This document shows positions 25,218 through 33,416 of a DNA stretch of 64,000 nucleotides, one piece after another; position 1 is the stretch's first letter; each line of letters starts with the position of its first letter. The notes beneath the pieces are model-generated. The model was not told the DNA's origin, did no database searches, and was given only the letters and a program-made list of their open reading frames with translations. The position numbers were made by a program, and so were the translations under genes. Source of the stretch: Nocardioides immobilis (lineage in GTDB: Bacteria > Actinomycetota > Actinomycetes > Propionibacteriales > Nocardioidaceae); the NCBI RefSeq assembly GCF_003515065.1, contig NZ_QXGH01000010.1:1-64000 (forward strand), written 5' to 3'.

Positions 25218-26255
25218 ATGGAGCTGGTCCGCAGGGCCGGGTACGACGACGACCACGCGACATTCCGCGACTCCGTACGGCGCTTCGTGGCCGATCACGT
25301 CGGTGTCGAGCTCGACCGCTGGCGAACCGAGGGCCGGTTCGACGTCGCGCTGCTCGCGGATGCCGGGGAGCAAGGCTTCCTTGGCACCACTGTTGCCGAG
25401 GAGCACGGTGGCGCCGGGGTCGACGACCCTCGGTTCCCCGCGGTCCTCGTCGAGGAGCTGGCCAGGAGCGGGGCGACCGGGCTGGCGCTGGTCGTCGCCC
25501 GCCAGCTGGGCGTCGTCATTCCGGTCGTGGCAGCGCACGCGAAGCAGACCGAGGACGCTGCGCGGTGGCTGTCCGGCCTCGCCGCCGGCGAGCTCGTCGC
25601 CTGTGTCGGAGTGCTGAAGCCCGATGCGACGGCCTCGGCGGTGCCGGGGGCGGCCGTTGCCGACCTCTTCGTGCTCGCGGATGCCGAGCGGGTCGTGGTC
25701 GTGACCGGGGACGTGGTCACGATCGAGGCCACACCATTGCTCGGGGGCGCTGACGCCGCGGTAGCGAACGTCACTGTCGACCCGGCCGTCCTCGCCGTCG
25801 CGCCGACGCTCGACTCCGTCGACCAGCTGTACGGCGCCCTCGACCTGTGGACCTCGGTCGTCAGCCTGGGCGCAGCGCGGGCCGCGCTCGACCTCACCGT
25901 CGACTACGTGCAGGAGCGCGCGGTCTTCGGTCGCCCGCTGTCCTCCTTCGAGAACACCCGGTTCCGGCTCGCCGAGGCCGGTGCCGAGCTCGCGGCGGCC
26001 CAGGGCCTGCTCGACGGTGCACTGGACGCACTCGCGAGCGACGGGCTCACTCCCGAGCTCGCGGCCGCCGTACGCATCGTCTCCGAGCGGGTCCACGACG
26101 CGGTCGTCGACCAAGGGATGCAGCTGCACGGGGGCTACGGCTACATGCGGGAGTACCCCATCTCGCACGCCTTCGGTGACGCGCGCTTCGTCCGCGTCAC
26201 CGCGTCCGGGGCGAGCGAGCCTCGGACCGCGGTCGCGGCGGCGCTGGGTCTCTGA
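25218..26255 (+). CDS. fadE: Degenerate acyl-CoA dehydrogenase partner
   Basis: A 345-residue member of the acyl-CoA dehydrogenase family, about 40 residues shorter than the usual length. The C-terminal QLHGGYGYMREYPISH block is kept, but the SEPxAGS block reads VLKPDATASA and no ERL-type Glu is visible, so it is unlikely to be active alone. ATG 25218 begins right after the stop of the catalytic subunit. The arrangement matches two-gene heteromeric dehydrogenases in which one partner supplies the base and the other part of the flavin site (inference). Confidence 0.88.
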   Translation: MELVRRAGYDDDHATFRDSVRRFVADHVGVELDRWRTEGRFDVALLADAGEQGFLGTTVAEEHGGAGVDDPRFPAVLVEELARSGATGLALVVARQLGVVIPVVAAHAKQTEDAARWLSGLAAGELVACVGVLKPDATASAVPGAAVADLFVLADAERVVVVTGDVVTIEATPLLGGADAAVANVTVDPAVLAVAPTLDSVDQLYGALDLWTSVVSLGAARAALDLTVDYVQERAVFGRPLSSFENTRFRLAEAGAELAAAQGLLDGALDALASDGLTPELAAAVRIVSERVHDAVVDQGMQLHGGYGYMREYPISHAFGDARFVRVTASGASEPRTAVAAALGL

Positions 26256-26967
26256 GTCGCCCGGCGACTTGGCCGGGATCCTTCCGCAGGTGGTGCTCGA
26301 GGAGCAGGAGATAGCTCACCGACAGGGTCACGAGTGATCCCGCCAGCGCCCAGTAGTGGACGTTGTTGAAGAGCTCCGGGGACAGGGCGGGAAAGAGGCC
26401 GAGTGCCAGACCGCCGGGGCCGAGCACCGTCGCCCACGCGAAGGCGCGGGACTGGCCGCGCGCAGATCCGCGCGCAAGGATCCAGGGCACCAGGAACACC
26501 ACAGCCACGACCTGGGTGGCGGCAAGGCTGATCAGCCGGAGCGGATCGTCGATGACGGACTGCAGCCACCACAGGCCCACGAAGGCGAAGGCCTGGAGCA
26601 GAACGTACGACGCCACGAACATCCATCGCGGCAGGTCGGGAGCGACGAGGGGCTGCCCGAAGGCGAGGTACTGGCGGACCAGCATCAGCTCGATGCCGAC
26701 GGAGACGACCATCCCGACCCAGAAGATCGTGAAGTACCAGACGTCCACCTCGTGCAGCCAGTAGTCCGCGCGGAGCGCGAAGGTGCTGTCGTGGGCGACG
26801 AGGAACGCCGTCATCCCGATCGGTGCCGCAGGCACCCGGTCACGCCGGCCGCAGCGGAAGGCCTGGACGATCTGCACGAAGCCGGTCGCCCAGGCGACAG
26901 CGGTGAACAGCAGCAAGGGCACGTAGGGATCGTTGATCCGCGCGATCACGTCGTTCGGGTCGTACAC
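26197..26967 (-). CDS. Polytopic membrane protein paired with a flavoprotein
   Basis: A 256-residue membrane protein with about seven hydrophobic segments that I cannot assign. Near residue 55 it has AHDSTFALRADYWLHE followed by a FWVG motif, which aligns with the protein ending at 63407 (AHDLGVVVRFDTWFH; FWVG). Both lie next to a phytoene-desaturase-like flavoprotein. GTG 26967 follows GCGGAGG and is 13 bases after that flavoprotein's stop. Its end overlaps the convergent dehydrogenase gene by 59 bases. A membrane isomerase or carrier role is a guess. Confidence 0.75.
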   Translation of the reverse strand: MYDPNDVIARINDPYVPLLLFTAVAWATGFVQIVQAFRCGRRDRVPAAPIGMTAFLVAHDSTFALRADYWLHEVDVWYFTIFWVGMVVSVGIELMLVRQYLAFGQPLVAPDLPRWMFVASYVLLQAFAFVGLWWLQSVIDDPLRLISLAATQVVAVVFLVPWILARGSARGQSRAFAWATVLGPGGLALGLFPALSPELFNNVHYWALAGSLVTLSVSYLLLLEHHLRKDPGQVAGRLRDPAPPRPRSEARSPRTR

Positions 26968-26980
26968 GGCAGGCCTCCGC

Positions 26981-28555
26981 TCAGCAGTCCTCGAGGGCGG
27001 TCTGTGCGGCGAGTCGACCGGGCCAGCCGCTGACGCCGCCACCAGGGTGCGACCCCGCTCCCGCATGAAGGTACTGGGCGACCGGGCCGCGATACCCGCC
27101 GAGGCCGGGGGCGGGCCGGTTCATCGCCAGTCGCAGCGGTGTCATGTCGACGTGGAAGTAGGAGCCGTTGGGCGTCGCGTACTGGGTGCCGAAGTCGGCG
27201 GGCGAGGTGACGACGCGACCGATCTCGGTGTCGAGCCCGGAGAGGTGCGCCGACGCCGAGTCGAGCACGGCCTGGGCATAGTGGCCGCGTTCGGCGGCCC
27301 AGCCGTCCCGCGGCTGGGCCGGGACGTTCGAGGCGACGTAGAGAACGTCCTGTCCTGCCGGAGCGACGCTCGGGTCGAGACCGGAGAGGACGGCCAGGTA
27401 ACACGGTGGTTGCGGAAGGGACTGGCCGCGCCGGATCAGCGTCAGCTGTTCGATCTGCTCGTCGAAGGTGCCGGTCATCAGTGACACGGTGCGCAGGTCG
27501 TGCCCGTCGATCCTGTCGCGCCTCGGCTGGGCGACGGGGAAACCGACTCGCGCCCCGAGCGCCAGGTCGACCTTGAACGTCGCCGAGTTGTTGCCGCTCG
27601 CCGGCAGCATCGCGATCTTGGTCCGGACGCTCGAGTCGACGTCGCCGTCCTGCAAGAGGGATCCGTACGCCGACTGGGGGGGCACGGCGGCGAGCACGCC
27701 GCGGCGTGCGCGGATCGTCGTACCGTCGACCAGGCGGACACCTCGTGCTGCTCCCTGCTCGACCAGCACCCTGGCGACCTCGGCGCCGGTTCGGAACTCC
27801 ACGCCGAGGGAGCGAGCGCGGCCCTCGAGGGCGCCGATGATCGAGCGCATGCCGCCGCGCGGCCGCTGCACACCGGGCTTGCTGTGCACGGCCGCGAGGC
27901 CGACGCAGTAGAAGCCACCGCCGTCAGCGTCGATCGGGCCGATCATGCTGCCCCAGTAGGTGGCCAGAGATCGCATCTGGTCGCTCTTGAAAGTGTCGGC
28001 CATCAGCTCCACGAGGTTGCTCGTCATGATCTGACCGAGCCGGCGCCGGGTGCTGCGGTCGGGCGCAAGACGCAGCAGGTGACGGCCGAGCTCGCGTTTG
28101 GGCAGCGCGGCGGGATGGCGGGACATCACGCTCACCAGTGCGCGGAAGATCCACGACAGCGCTGGTTGCAGGTCGGCGTACGCGCGGGCATCGGCAGCCG
28201 AGAAGCGGCGGATCTCGGCCAGCGTCCTGTCGAGATCGGCGAAGAGCAGCAGGGTCTCCCCGTCCGGTCCGAGCCATCCGTAGGGGGCAGGGACGGTGAT
28301 GGTGGAGAACCCGTGGTCGCGCAGCCGGAGGTCGTCGACGATCGAGGTGCAGGACATGAACATGTCGTCCATCGCACCGAGGCTCAACCAGTGGTCGGGT
28401 GCGGCGGTGAGATGGGGGTGACTGGTCGAGAGCCCGCCCAGGATCGGTCGCTGCTCCAGCACGAGGACGGACGCACCCGCGGCGCCCAGCGTGCACGCCG
28501 CGCTGAGGCCGTTGTGCCCGCCCCCGATCACCACGAAGTCGTGACTCGATGCCAT
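26981..28555 (-). CDS. Phytoene-desaturase-like FAD oxidoreductase
   Basis: A 524-residue flavoprotein. The N-terminal FAD motif is IGGGHNGLSAACTL, with a glutamate end at LVLEQR, and the typical C-terminal block GSHPGGGVSGWPGR marks the carotenoid-desaturase/retinol-saturase superfamily. It carries LSLGAMDDMF, also present in the second copy at 61846-63410. Desaturation, saturation or isomerisation of a hydrophobic polyene or sterol-like compound would fit. It is the first gene of a pair with the membrane protein and is divergent from membrane paralogue 4. Confidence 0.88.
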   Translation of the reverse strand: MASSHDFVVIGGGHNGLSAACTLGAAGASVLVLEQRPILGGLSTSHPHLTAAPDHWLSLGAMDDMFMSCTSIVDDLRLRDHGFSTITVPAPYGWLGPDGETLLLFADLDRTLAEIRRFSAADARAYADLQPALSWIFRALVSVMSRHPAALPKRELGRHLLRLAPDRSTRRRLGQIMTSNLVELMADTFKSDQMRSLATYWGSMIGPIDADGGGFYCVGLAAVHSKPGVQRPRGGMRSIIGALEGRARSLGVEFRTGAEVARVLVEQGAARGVRLVDGTTIRARRGVLAAVPPQSAYGSLLQDGDVDSSVRTKIAMLPASGNNSATFKVDLALGARVGFPVAQPRRDRIDGHDLRTVSLMTGTFDEQIEQLTLIRRGQSLPQPPCYLAVLSGLDPSVAPAGQDVLYVASNVPAQPRDGWAAERGHYAQAVLDSASAHLSGLDTEIGRVVTSPADFGTQYATPNGSYFHVDMTPLRLAMNRPAPGLGGYRGPVAQYLHAGAGSHPGGGVSGWPGRLAAQTALEDC

Positions 28556-28589
28556 GGCAGACCCCTATGCGCCTCGTTGGATGTTGGGG

Positions 28590-28633
28590 CGTCACTATGA
28601 CAGTTCTTGTACAAGTGACGCCTTTCTGAGTAG
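28590..28633. promoter_or_regulatory. Nested inverted repeats between divergent genes
   Basis: CGTCACT (28590-28596) and AGTGACG (28614-28620) are inverted arms around a spacer that includes the perfect palindrome CTTGTACAAG (28606-28615). A weak form of the recurrent box (TTTCTGAGT, 28623-28631) follows. This is a good operator candidate for the flavoprotein and membrane-paralogue genes, perhaps bound by the TetR encoded at 29409. Confidence 0.5.
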
Positions 28634-28680
28634 TCTCGTCTCGGAACGGCCGAATGTCCACCCTCCAGAGGGAGATCACC

Positions 28681-29385
28681 ATGGAAGCTCGCGTGCACCG
28701 GGTCCTCATCTGGACCGGCCCCCTGATGGTGGGCGTCTGGTTCGCCACCTTCATCTTCGTGATGGGATTCTTCCCGCCGTCGGCGCCGAGCGCGAGCGCC
28801 GAGGAGATCAAGCAGCTCTACGCCGACGACCCGACCCTGATCCGCCTCGGCCTCGTGGTCGTGATGGCCGCGTCGGCGCTGCTGGTGCCGTGGGCGGCTG
28901 CCATCTCGGGTCAGCTCAAGCGGATCGAGGGAGCGCGCATCCTCGCGGCCACCCAGCTCGTGTCGTGCGGCCTGCTCTCGCTGGAGTTCATCACCCCCAT
29001 CGGGGTGTGGATGGCCGCCGCGTTCCGGTATGACGAGCGCCCGGCTGTCGTCACCGAGGCGCTGCACGACGTCGGCTGGATCCTCTTCGTCACCGTGATC
29101 TGGTCGTTGTGGGTGCAGATGTGGTGCATCACCGCCGCGATCTTCATCGATCGCCGTCCCGAGCCGATCCTCCCGCGCTGGCTGGCCTACCTGACCGCCT
29201 GGGCGGCGGTCCTGATCACCCCGGCAGGAATGGTGCTGTTCTTCAAGGACGGCCCGTTCGCCTGGGACGGCATCGTCGGGATCTACATCCCCCTCGCGGC
29301 CTTCGCCATCTGGATGGGCTGTCTCAGCTACCAGGTCCACCGCGCGCTGACCCGCCAGATCCTCGAAGGCAGCGAACCCGGCTGA
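28681..29385 (+). CDS. Six-helix membrane protein, paralogue 4 of 4
   Basis: A 234-residue membrane protein with six clear hydrophobic segments. IRLGLVVVMAASALLVPWAA lies early and LPRWLAYLTAW plus FFKDGPFAWDG late, matching the copies at 4879, 15194 and 16004. ATG 28681 follows AGAGGGAG. It precedes a TetR gene by 23 bases and is divergent from the flavoprotein pair. Its repeated appearance beside oxidoreductases suggests a shared but unknown role. Confidence 0.8.
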   Translation: MEARVHRVLIWTGPLMVGVWFATFIFVMGFFPPSAPSASAEEIKQLYADDPTLIRLGLVVVMAASALLVPWAAAISGQLKRIEGARILAATQLVSCGLLSLEFITPIGVWMAAAFRYDERPAVVTEALHDVGWILFVTVIWSLWVQMWCITAAIFIDRRPEPILPRWLAYLTAWAAVLITPAGMVLFFKDGPFAWDGIVGIYIPLAAFAIWMGCLSYQVHRALTRQILEGSEPG

Positions 29386-29408
29386 GGCCGCTCACTAGGC
29401 TCCGTCGA

Positions 29409-29972
29409 ATGGATGCGCCCACCGCCCGGCTGGTCCGCGGGGCGCGCGCGGCCTTCCTCGCTCGCGGGATCGAGGCAGTCACGATGGCGGACGTCGCGCG
29501 GGCCGCGGGCGTCGTGCGACAGACCGTCTACAAGTCGGTGTCGAACCGGGACGACCTTGTCGAGCTCGCCATGGTCCAGGTCTGTGAGGAGCTCCAGGCC
29601 GAGGTGGATGCGTTCGACCACGCAGCCCACCGCGACCTCGAGAACCGGCTGGCCGAGTTCCTGGCCAACGCGATCGAGGTGACCGCCGCCTCCGTCGAGC
29701 TCGCGCAGCTCTCGGCAGCACTGCCCGACGAGCGGAGATGGTCCGTGTTCGGTGGGTCGCGTCCCCTGGAGGTCCTCATCGGGCAGAGCCTGCGCCCGAT
29801 CCTCGACGACGCCGCGGCCAGCGGCCGCCTGCGCCCCGGCGCGACCGTCGACCTCGCATCCCGCTGGCTGCAGGGCGTGCTGACCCGATTCCTGCTCGGC
29901 GAGCACGACGACCCCGACCGCCTCCGCCGCGAGCTGCGACAGTTCGCCGTGCCCTCGGTCCTCGTGGACTGA
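29409..29972 (+). CDS. TetR family regulator
   Basis: A 187-residue regulator whose N-terminal helix-turn-helix reads FLARGIEAVTMADVARAAG, then VVRQTVYKSVSNRDDLVELA. It follows membrane paralogue 4 by 23 bases in the same direction, so it is probably the local regulator of that gene and of the divergent flavoprotein pair through the inverted repeats at 28590-28620. No ligand can be inferred. Confidence 0.85.
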   Translation: MDAPTARLVRGARAAFLARGIEAVTMADVARAAGVVRQTVYKSVSNRDDLVELAMVQVCEELQAEVDAFDHAAHRDLENRLAEFLANAIEVTAASVELAQLSAALPDERRWSVFGGSRPLEVLIGQSLRPILDDAAASGRLRPGATVDLASRWLQGVLTRFLLGEHDDPDRLRRELRQFAVPSVLVD

Positions 29973-29979
29973 GAGGCGG

Positions 29980-30792
29980 TCAGGCGTCGAGGAAGTCCAG
30001 CAGGTGCTGGTCGAGCGCTGCCGGTGCCTCGAACATGGGGTAGTGACCGCAGTGGGCCAGGGTGACGAGGCGGGAGTCCGCCAGCCGTTCCACCAGCCAC
30101 CGGCCGCCCCTGGCGGAGTGCACCGGATCGTCCTCGCCGATGACCTGCAGCACGGGCATCGTCACTTTCGCCAGGTCGGCGACCAGGTCCGTGCCGAGCA
30201 TCGAGTGGTAGCAGGCGACCGCGGCCCACGAGGGCATCAGCAACGACTGCGCGGTCATCCAGTCGAGGACGTTCGGATCGGGCGCGCCGCCGAACCCGCT
30301 GAGGATCGTCGACCGCCGGGCGGCGAACCGGTCGCGGACCTCGAGCTCGACCATCGCCTCGATGGTGGGCCCGGGCTCGTGGCCGAAGGGGAAGTCGGCG
30401 CTCCGGCTGGCCCGGACCGCGTTGGACCCGACCAGCACCAACCGATGGACCCGCTCCGGGTGTGCCGCGGCGGTGCGGAACGCCACCTGGCCGCCGAAGG
30501 ACCAGCCGACGAGTGAGCACCGGTCGACACCGAGAGCGTCGAGCACGGCGACGAGGTCGAGGCTGAGACGCTGTACGTCGTACCCGTCGAGCGGCTTGTC
30601 GGAGCGGCCGTGCCCGCGCTGGTCGACAGCGACCACGCGGTGCCCGGCCGTCGTGAGGACGCGCACCTGCCGGTCCCACGCCTCGTGCGTCATGCCGAAG
30701 CCCGGGACGAGGACGACGGGTGGCCGGTCTCGTCCGCCGCCGAGGTCCTGGGCGAAGACGCGAACGCCTGGCTCCACCTCGACGAGCGTCAT
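29980..30792 (-). CDS. Alpha/beta hydrolase
   Basis: A 270-residue hydrolase with VPGFGMTHEAWDRQ at the oxyanion site, nucleophile GWSFGG near residue 94, a late Asp in GEDDPVH and His in HCGHYP. The length and motifs resemble esterases and haloperoxidase-like enzymes. ATG 30792 overlaps the stop of the thioesterase gene by four bases, so both are translated together. The pair would cleave ester or thioester bonds; the substrate is unknown. Confidence 0.86.
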   Translation of the reverse strand: MTLVEVEPGVRVFAQDLGGGRDRPPVVLVPGFGMTHEAWDRQVRVLTTAGHRVVAVDQRGHGRSDKPLDGYDVQRLSLDLVAVLDALGVDRCSLVGWSFGGQVAFRTAAAHPERVHRLVLVGSNAVRASRSADFPFGHEPGPTIEAMVELEVRDRFAARRSTILSGFGGAPDPNVLDWMTAQSLLMPSWAAVACYHSMLGTDLVADLAKVTMPVLQVIGEDDPVHSARGGRWLVERLADSRLVTLAHCGHYPMFEAPAALDQHLLDFLDA

Positions 30793-31259
30793 GCCCCCAC
30801 CGCCGGTGCGATCCGCTGCTCGAGGGCGCCGACCGACATCGTCCCGGTCGCGGTCGAGCACCGGCGTCCGCGGGCGTCGTGCACGACGACCTCGATCGTC
30901 TGGAGGGTGCGGCCGCTGTGGACCGCCTGCGCGGTCAGGGTCAGTGGTGCGACGGCGGGAGAGTGGTACTGGACCTGCAGCACCGCGGTCACCGGCATGC
31001 TCCCGGTCGGGGCCAGCCGCGCGCCCAGCACTCCCATGATCTGGTCCGCCGCCAGGGCCACGATGCCGCCGTTGACGGCGCCGTTCGGGTTGAGCGGGAA
31101 CGGGGTGCCGCCGAAATCGAACACCGCGGTGGTGTCGCTGATCTCGACGCACCGCAGCCCTGCCGACGCGAAGCTCGGATACCCGTCTGCCCAGGCGCGC
31201 CACTCGTCGTTGGGAGCTTCGTGGCGCGGCATGGCGCGCATGCCGGCGGTCGTGTCCAT
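30789..31259 (-). CDS. PaaI-type hotdog thioesterase
   Basis: A 156-residue hotdog-fold protein with PLNPNGAVNGGIVALAADQ, the PaaI/YdiI-type active-site helix, where a His-Gly pair is more usual and here Asn-Gly is seen. It likely hydrolyses an acyl-CoA. ATG 31259 follows CAGGAG. It is the first gene of a two-gene operon with the hydrolase and is divergent from the enoyl-CoA hydratase at 31350. Confidence 0.82.
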   Translation of the reverse strand: MDTTAGMRAMPRHEAPNDEWRAWADGYPSFASAGLRCVEISDTTAVFDFGGTPFPLNPNGAVNGGIVALAADQIMGVLGARLAPTGSMPVTAVLQVQYHSPAVAPLTLTAQAVHSGRTLQTIEVVVHDARGRRCSTATGTMSVGALEQRIAPAVGA

Positions 31260-31284
31260 TGTGGCTCCTGCGCTGCGCGGTTGC

Positions 31285-31309
31285 TTATTGATCCTGACTG
31301 TCGCAATAA
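31285..31309. promoter_or_regulatory. TTATTG-N13-CAATAA inverted repeat
   Basis: A six-base inverted repeat in the divergent region between the thioesterase and the enoyl-CoA hydratase. A second, outer inverted repeat (CTGCGCTGCG near 31268; CGCAGCGCAG near 31320) brackets it. It is an operator candidate distinct from the TGAGAC box, which is missing here. Confidence 0.4.
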
Positions 31310-31349
31310 TAGCGGATCCGCAGCGCAGCGTGGCAACGAAGGGATCTCG

Positions 31350-32147
31350 ATGAGCTCCAGCTATCAGACACTCCAGCTCACGGTCGGCGACGACGGAGTC
31401 TGCGAGATCGTCCTCTCCCGTCCGGAGCTGATGAACCGGTTCGATCCCGAGCTGCACCACGAGCTGACCCGCGCGCTGCGCGACATCGCCGTCGACACGA
31501 GCGTGCGTGCCGTCGTCCTCGCCTCGACGGGCTCGGCATTCTCAGCGGGTGGCGACTTCGAGCTGATGGAGTCGGCCCACAAGGACGCCGACGTACGCCG
31601 CGAGATCATCGGCGACGCCCGCAGGCTGCTCGACGCGTTCCTCGGGCTGCCGCAGCCGATCGTGGTCGCCGTCCAGGGACCGGCCATCGGACTGGGAGCG
31701 ACCGTGGCGATGCTCTGCGACGCGGTCGTGGCCGCGCGCGCTGCTGTTCTCGCCGACACCCACGTCGCGGTCGGGCTGGTCGCCGGCGACGGCGGCTGCC
31801 TGGTCTGGCCGCAGGCTGTCGGCATGACGCTCGCCCGCCGGCACCTGCTGACGGGGGACCCGCTCGACGCCGAGACCGCCCTGCGGCTCGGCGTGGTGAC
31901 CGACCTGGTGGACACTCCGGCGGAGGCGCACCCCGCCGCGCTCGCGATCGCACGCAAGATGGCCCGGCTCGCTCCGCTGGCGGTCCAGGGGACCAAGCGG
32001 GCGCTCAACCAGGTGTCGCGTCAGCGGGCCGACGAGGTGGTCGACCTCGCGCTGGCCTTCGAGGAGCAGACCCTCGCCAGTGAGGACCTTCTCGAGGGCG
32101 TCGCTGCGTTCCGCGAGCGGCGCCGCCCGACGTTCAGTGGACGGTAG
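31350..32147 (+). CDS. echA: Enoyl-CoA hydratase/isomerase
   Basis: A 265-residue crotonase-family protein. It has the oxyanion segment ASTGSAFSAGGDF and QGPAIGLGATVAMLCD, where many hydratases keep a Glu; the first catalytic Glu is not evident and VAGDGGCLVWPQ fills the second position. It could therefore be a hydratase, an isomerase or a variant. I chose ATG 31350 after GAAGGGAT, because codons upstream belong to the divergent control region. Its end is convergent with the dehydrogenase at 32162. Confidence 0.85.
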   Translation: MSSSYQTLQLTVGDDGVCEIVLSRPELMNRFDPELHHELTRALRDIAVDTSVRAVVLASTGSAFSAGGDFELMESAHKDADVRREIIGDARRLLDAFLGLPQPIVVAVQGPAIGLGATVAMLCDAVVAARAAVLADTHVAVGLVAGDGGCLVWPQAVGMTLARRHLLTGDPLDAETALRLGVVTDLVDTPAEAHPAALAIARKMARLAPLAVQGTKRALNQVSRQRADEVVDLALAFEEQTLASEDLLEGVAAFRERRRPTFSGR

Positions 32148-32161
32148 CGCTCAGGGGAGTG

Positions 32162-33289
32162 TCACAGACCGAGGTGCTGGGCGACGATCACCTTCATGAT
32201 CTCGCTCGAGCCGGCGTAGATCCGGCTCACCCGCCCGTCGAGGTAGGCGTTCCCGATCCGCGATTCGCCGGCGTACGCCGTAGCGGGGTCGGCGAGGGCG
32301 AGGCAACGATCCAGGACCCGGCCCTGGAGCTCGGTCGAGAAGAGTTTGACCAGCGCCGCCTCGGCGACGCCGAGCGTGCCAGCGACGTGCTGGGCGATCG
32401 CCTGGTCCAACAGCGCCTGGCCGGCTGCGACCTCGGTAGCGCAGGCGGCGAGGGTGAACTTGGCATCCTGTCCCGGCCTCGCCTGCCGGAGGTCGTCGAC
32501 CGTCCACTCCAGGGCCGCCGCGGCGGCCGCCTGGGAGTTGACCGCGATCGAGAGCCGCTCGTGCGCCAGGTTCGACGTGAGGTAACGGAAGCCGTGATTC
32601 TCCTCGCCGAGCAGGCAGTCGACCGGGACCCGCATGTCGGTGAACGACAGCTCGGCCAGGTCCTGCGCCTTGAGACCGAGCTTGTCCAGCCGGCGCCCAC
32701 GGGCGAAGCCGGGCGTCGACGTGTCGACCAGCAGCAGGCTGATGCCGTCGCGCCCGGCGGACGGGTCTGTCTTGACTGCGAGGATGACCAGTTCGGCGGA
32801 CGCACCGTTCGAGATGAAGGTCTTGGCGCCGTTGACCACGTAGTGGTCGCCGTCGCGCTCGGCCCGCGTACTGATCGCCTTCAGGTCGGAGCCCGCTCCC
32901 GGCTCCGACAGGGCGAGGGCGACGACCGTGCTCCCGGCGCACATGGAGGGCAACCAGCGTCGCTGCTGCTCCTCCGACGCGTGGTGGAGGAGGTACGGCA
33001 CGCAAATGTCGGTGTGGACGCGGAGGCCGCCGATCGCGAGGCCCAGGCGCTGGATCTCCTCGGTGACGACGACGCTGTGCCGGAAGTCCGAGCGGGCGAG
33101 CCCGCCGTACTCCTCCGGCACGCCGATGCCGAGCACGCCGATCGCTCCCACGCCCTTCCAGAACCGCGAGGACGGGCGTCCCTCGGCCTGCCACTCGGCG
33201 TACTCCGGGACGACCTCGTCGTTGAGGAACGTCCGCACCCGTTGCCGGAACTCGTCGTGCTCGGCGTCGAAGATCGATCGAGTCAGCAT
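32162..33289 (-). CDS. fadE: Acyl-CoA dehydrogenase
   Basis: A 375-residue acyl-CoA dehydrogenase with ALSEPGAGSDL, the substrate-side KTFISNGASAE, and the C-terminal YAGSSEIMKVI. Ala replaces the Glu of the short-chain type, while a HERL segment holds the Glu expected for the isovaleryl- or long-chain type. ATG 33289 follows GGAGGA. The gene is divergent from a second dehydrogenase at 33417 across a promoter with a TGAGAC box. It probably works as a homotetramer on a branched or ring-linked acyl-CoA. Confidence 0.9.
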   Translation of the reverse strand: MLTRSIFDAEHDEFRQRVRTFLNDEVVPEYAEWQAEGRPSSRFWKGVGAIGVLGIGVPEEYGGLARSDFRHSVVVTEEIQRLGLAIGGLRVHTDICVPYLLHHASEEQQRRWLPSMCAGSTVVALALSEPGAGSDLKAISTRAERDGDHYVVNGAKTFISNGASAELVILAVKTDPSAGRDGISLLLVDTSTPGFARGRRLDKLGLKAQDLAELSFTDMRVPVDCLLGEENHGFRYLTSNLAHERLSIAVNSQAAAAAALEWTVDDLRQARPGQDAKFTLAACATEVAAGQALLDQAIAQHVAGTLGVAEAALVKLFSTELQGRVLDRCLALADPATAYAGESRIGNAYLDGRVSRIYAGSSEIMKVIVAQHLGL

Positions 33290-33312
33290 GGGCGGATCCT
33301 CCTGCGGGCCGG

Positions 33313-33348
33313 TTGACGGCATGACCTGATGGTTCCTAGTATTGAGAC
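33313..33348 (+). promoter_or_regulatory. Promoter with TGAGAC box
   Basis: TTGACG (33313-33318), an 18-base spacer and TAGTAT (33337-33342) form a good promoter, and TGAGAC (33343-33348) follows at once. It lies 69 bases upstream of the dehydrogenase at 33417. Confidence 0.65.
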
Positions 33349-33416
33349 AGTAAGGTTCAGAAACAAGTCGAGCGTCCACCGGGATTCTGAGCAGGTGGTT
33401 TCCGAAAGGGTTGACG

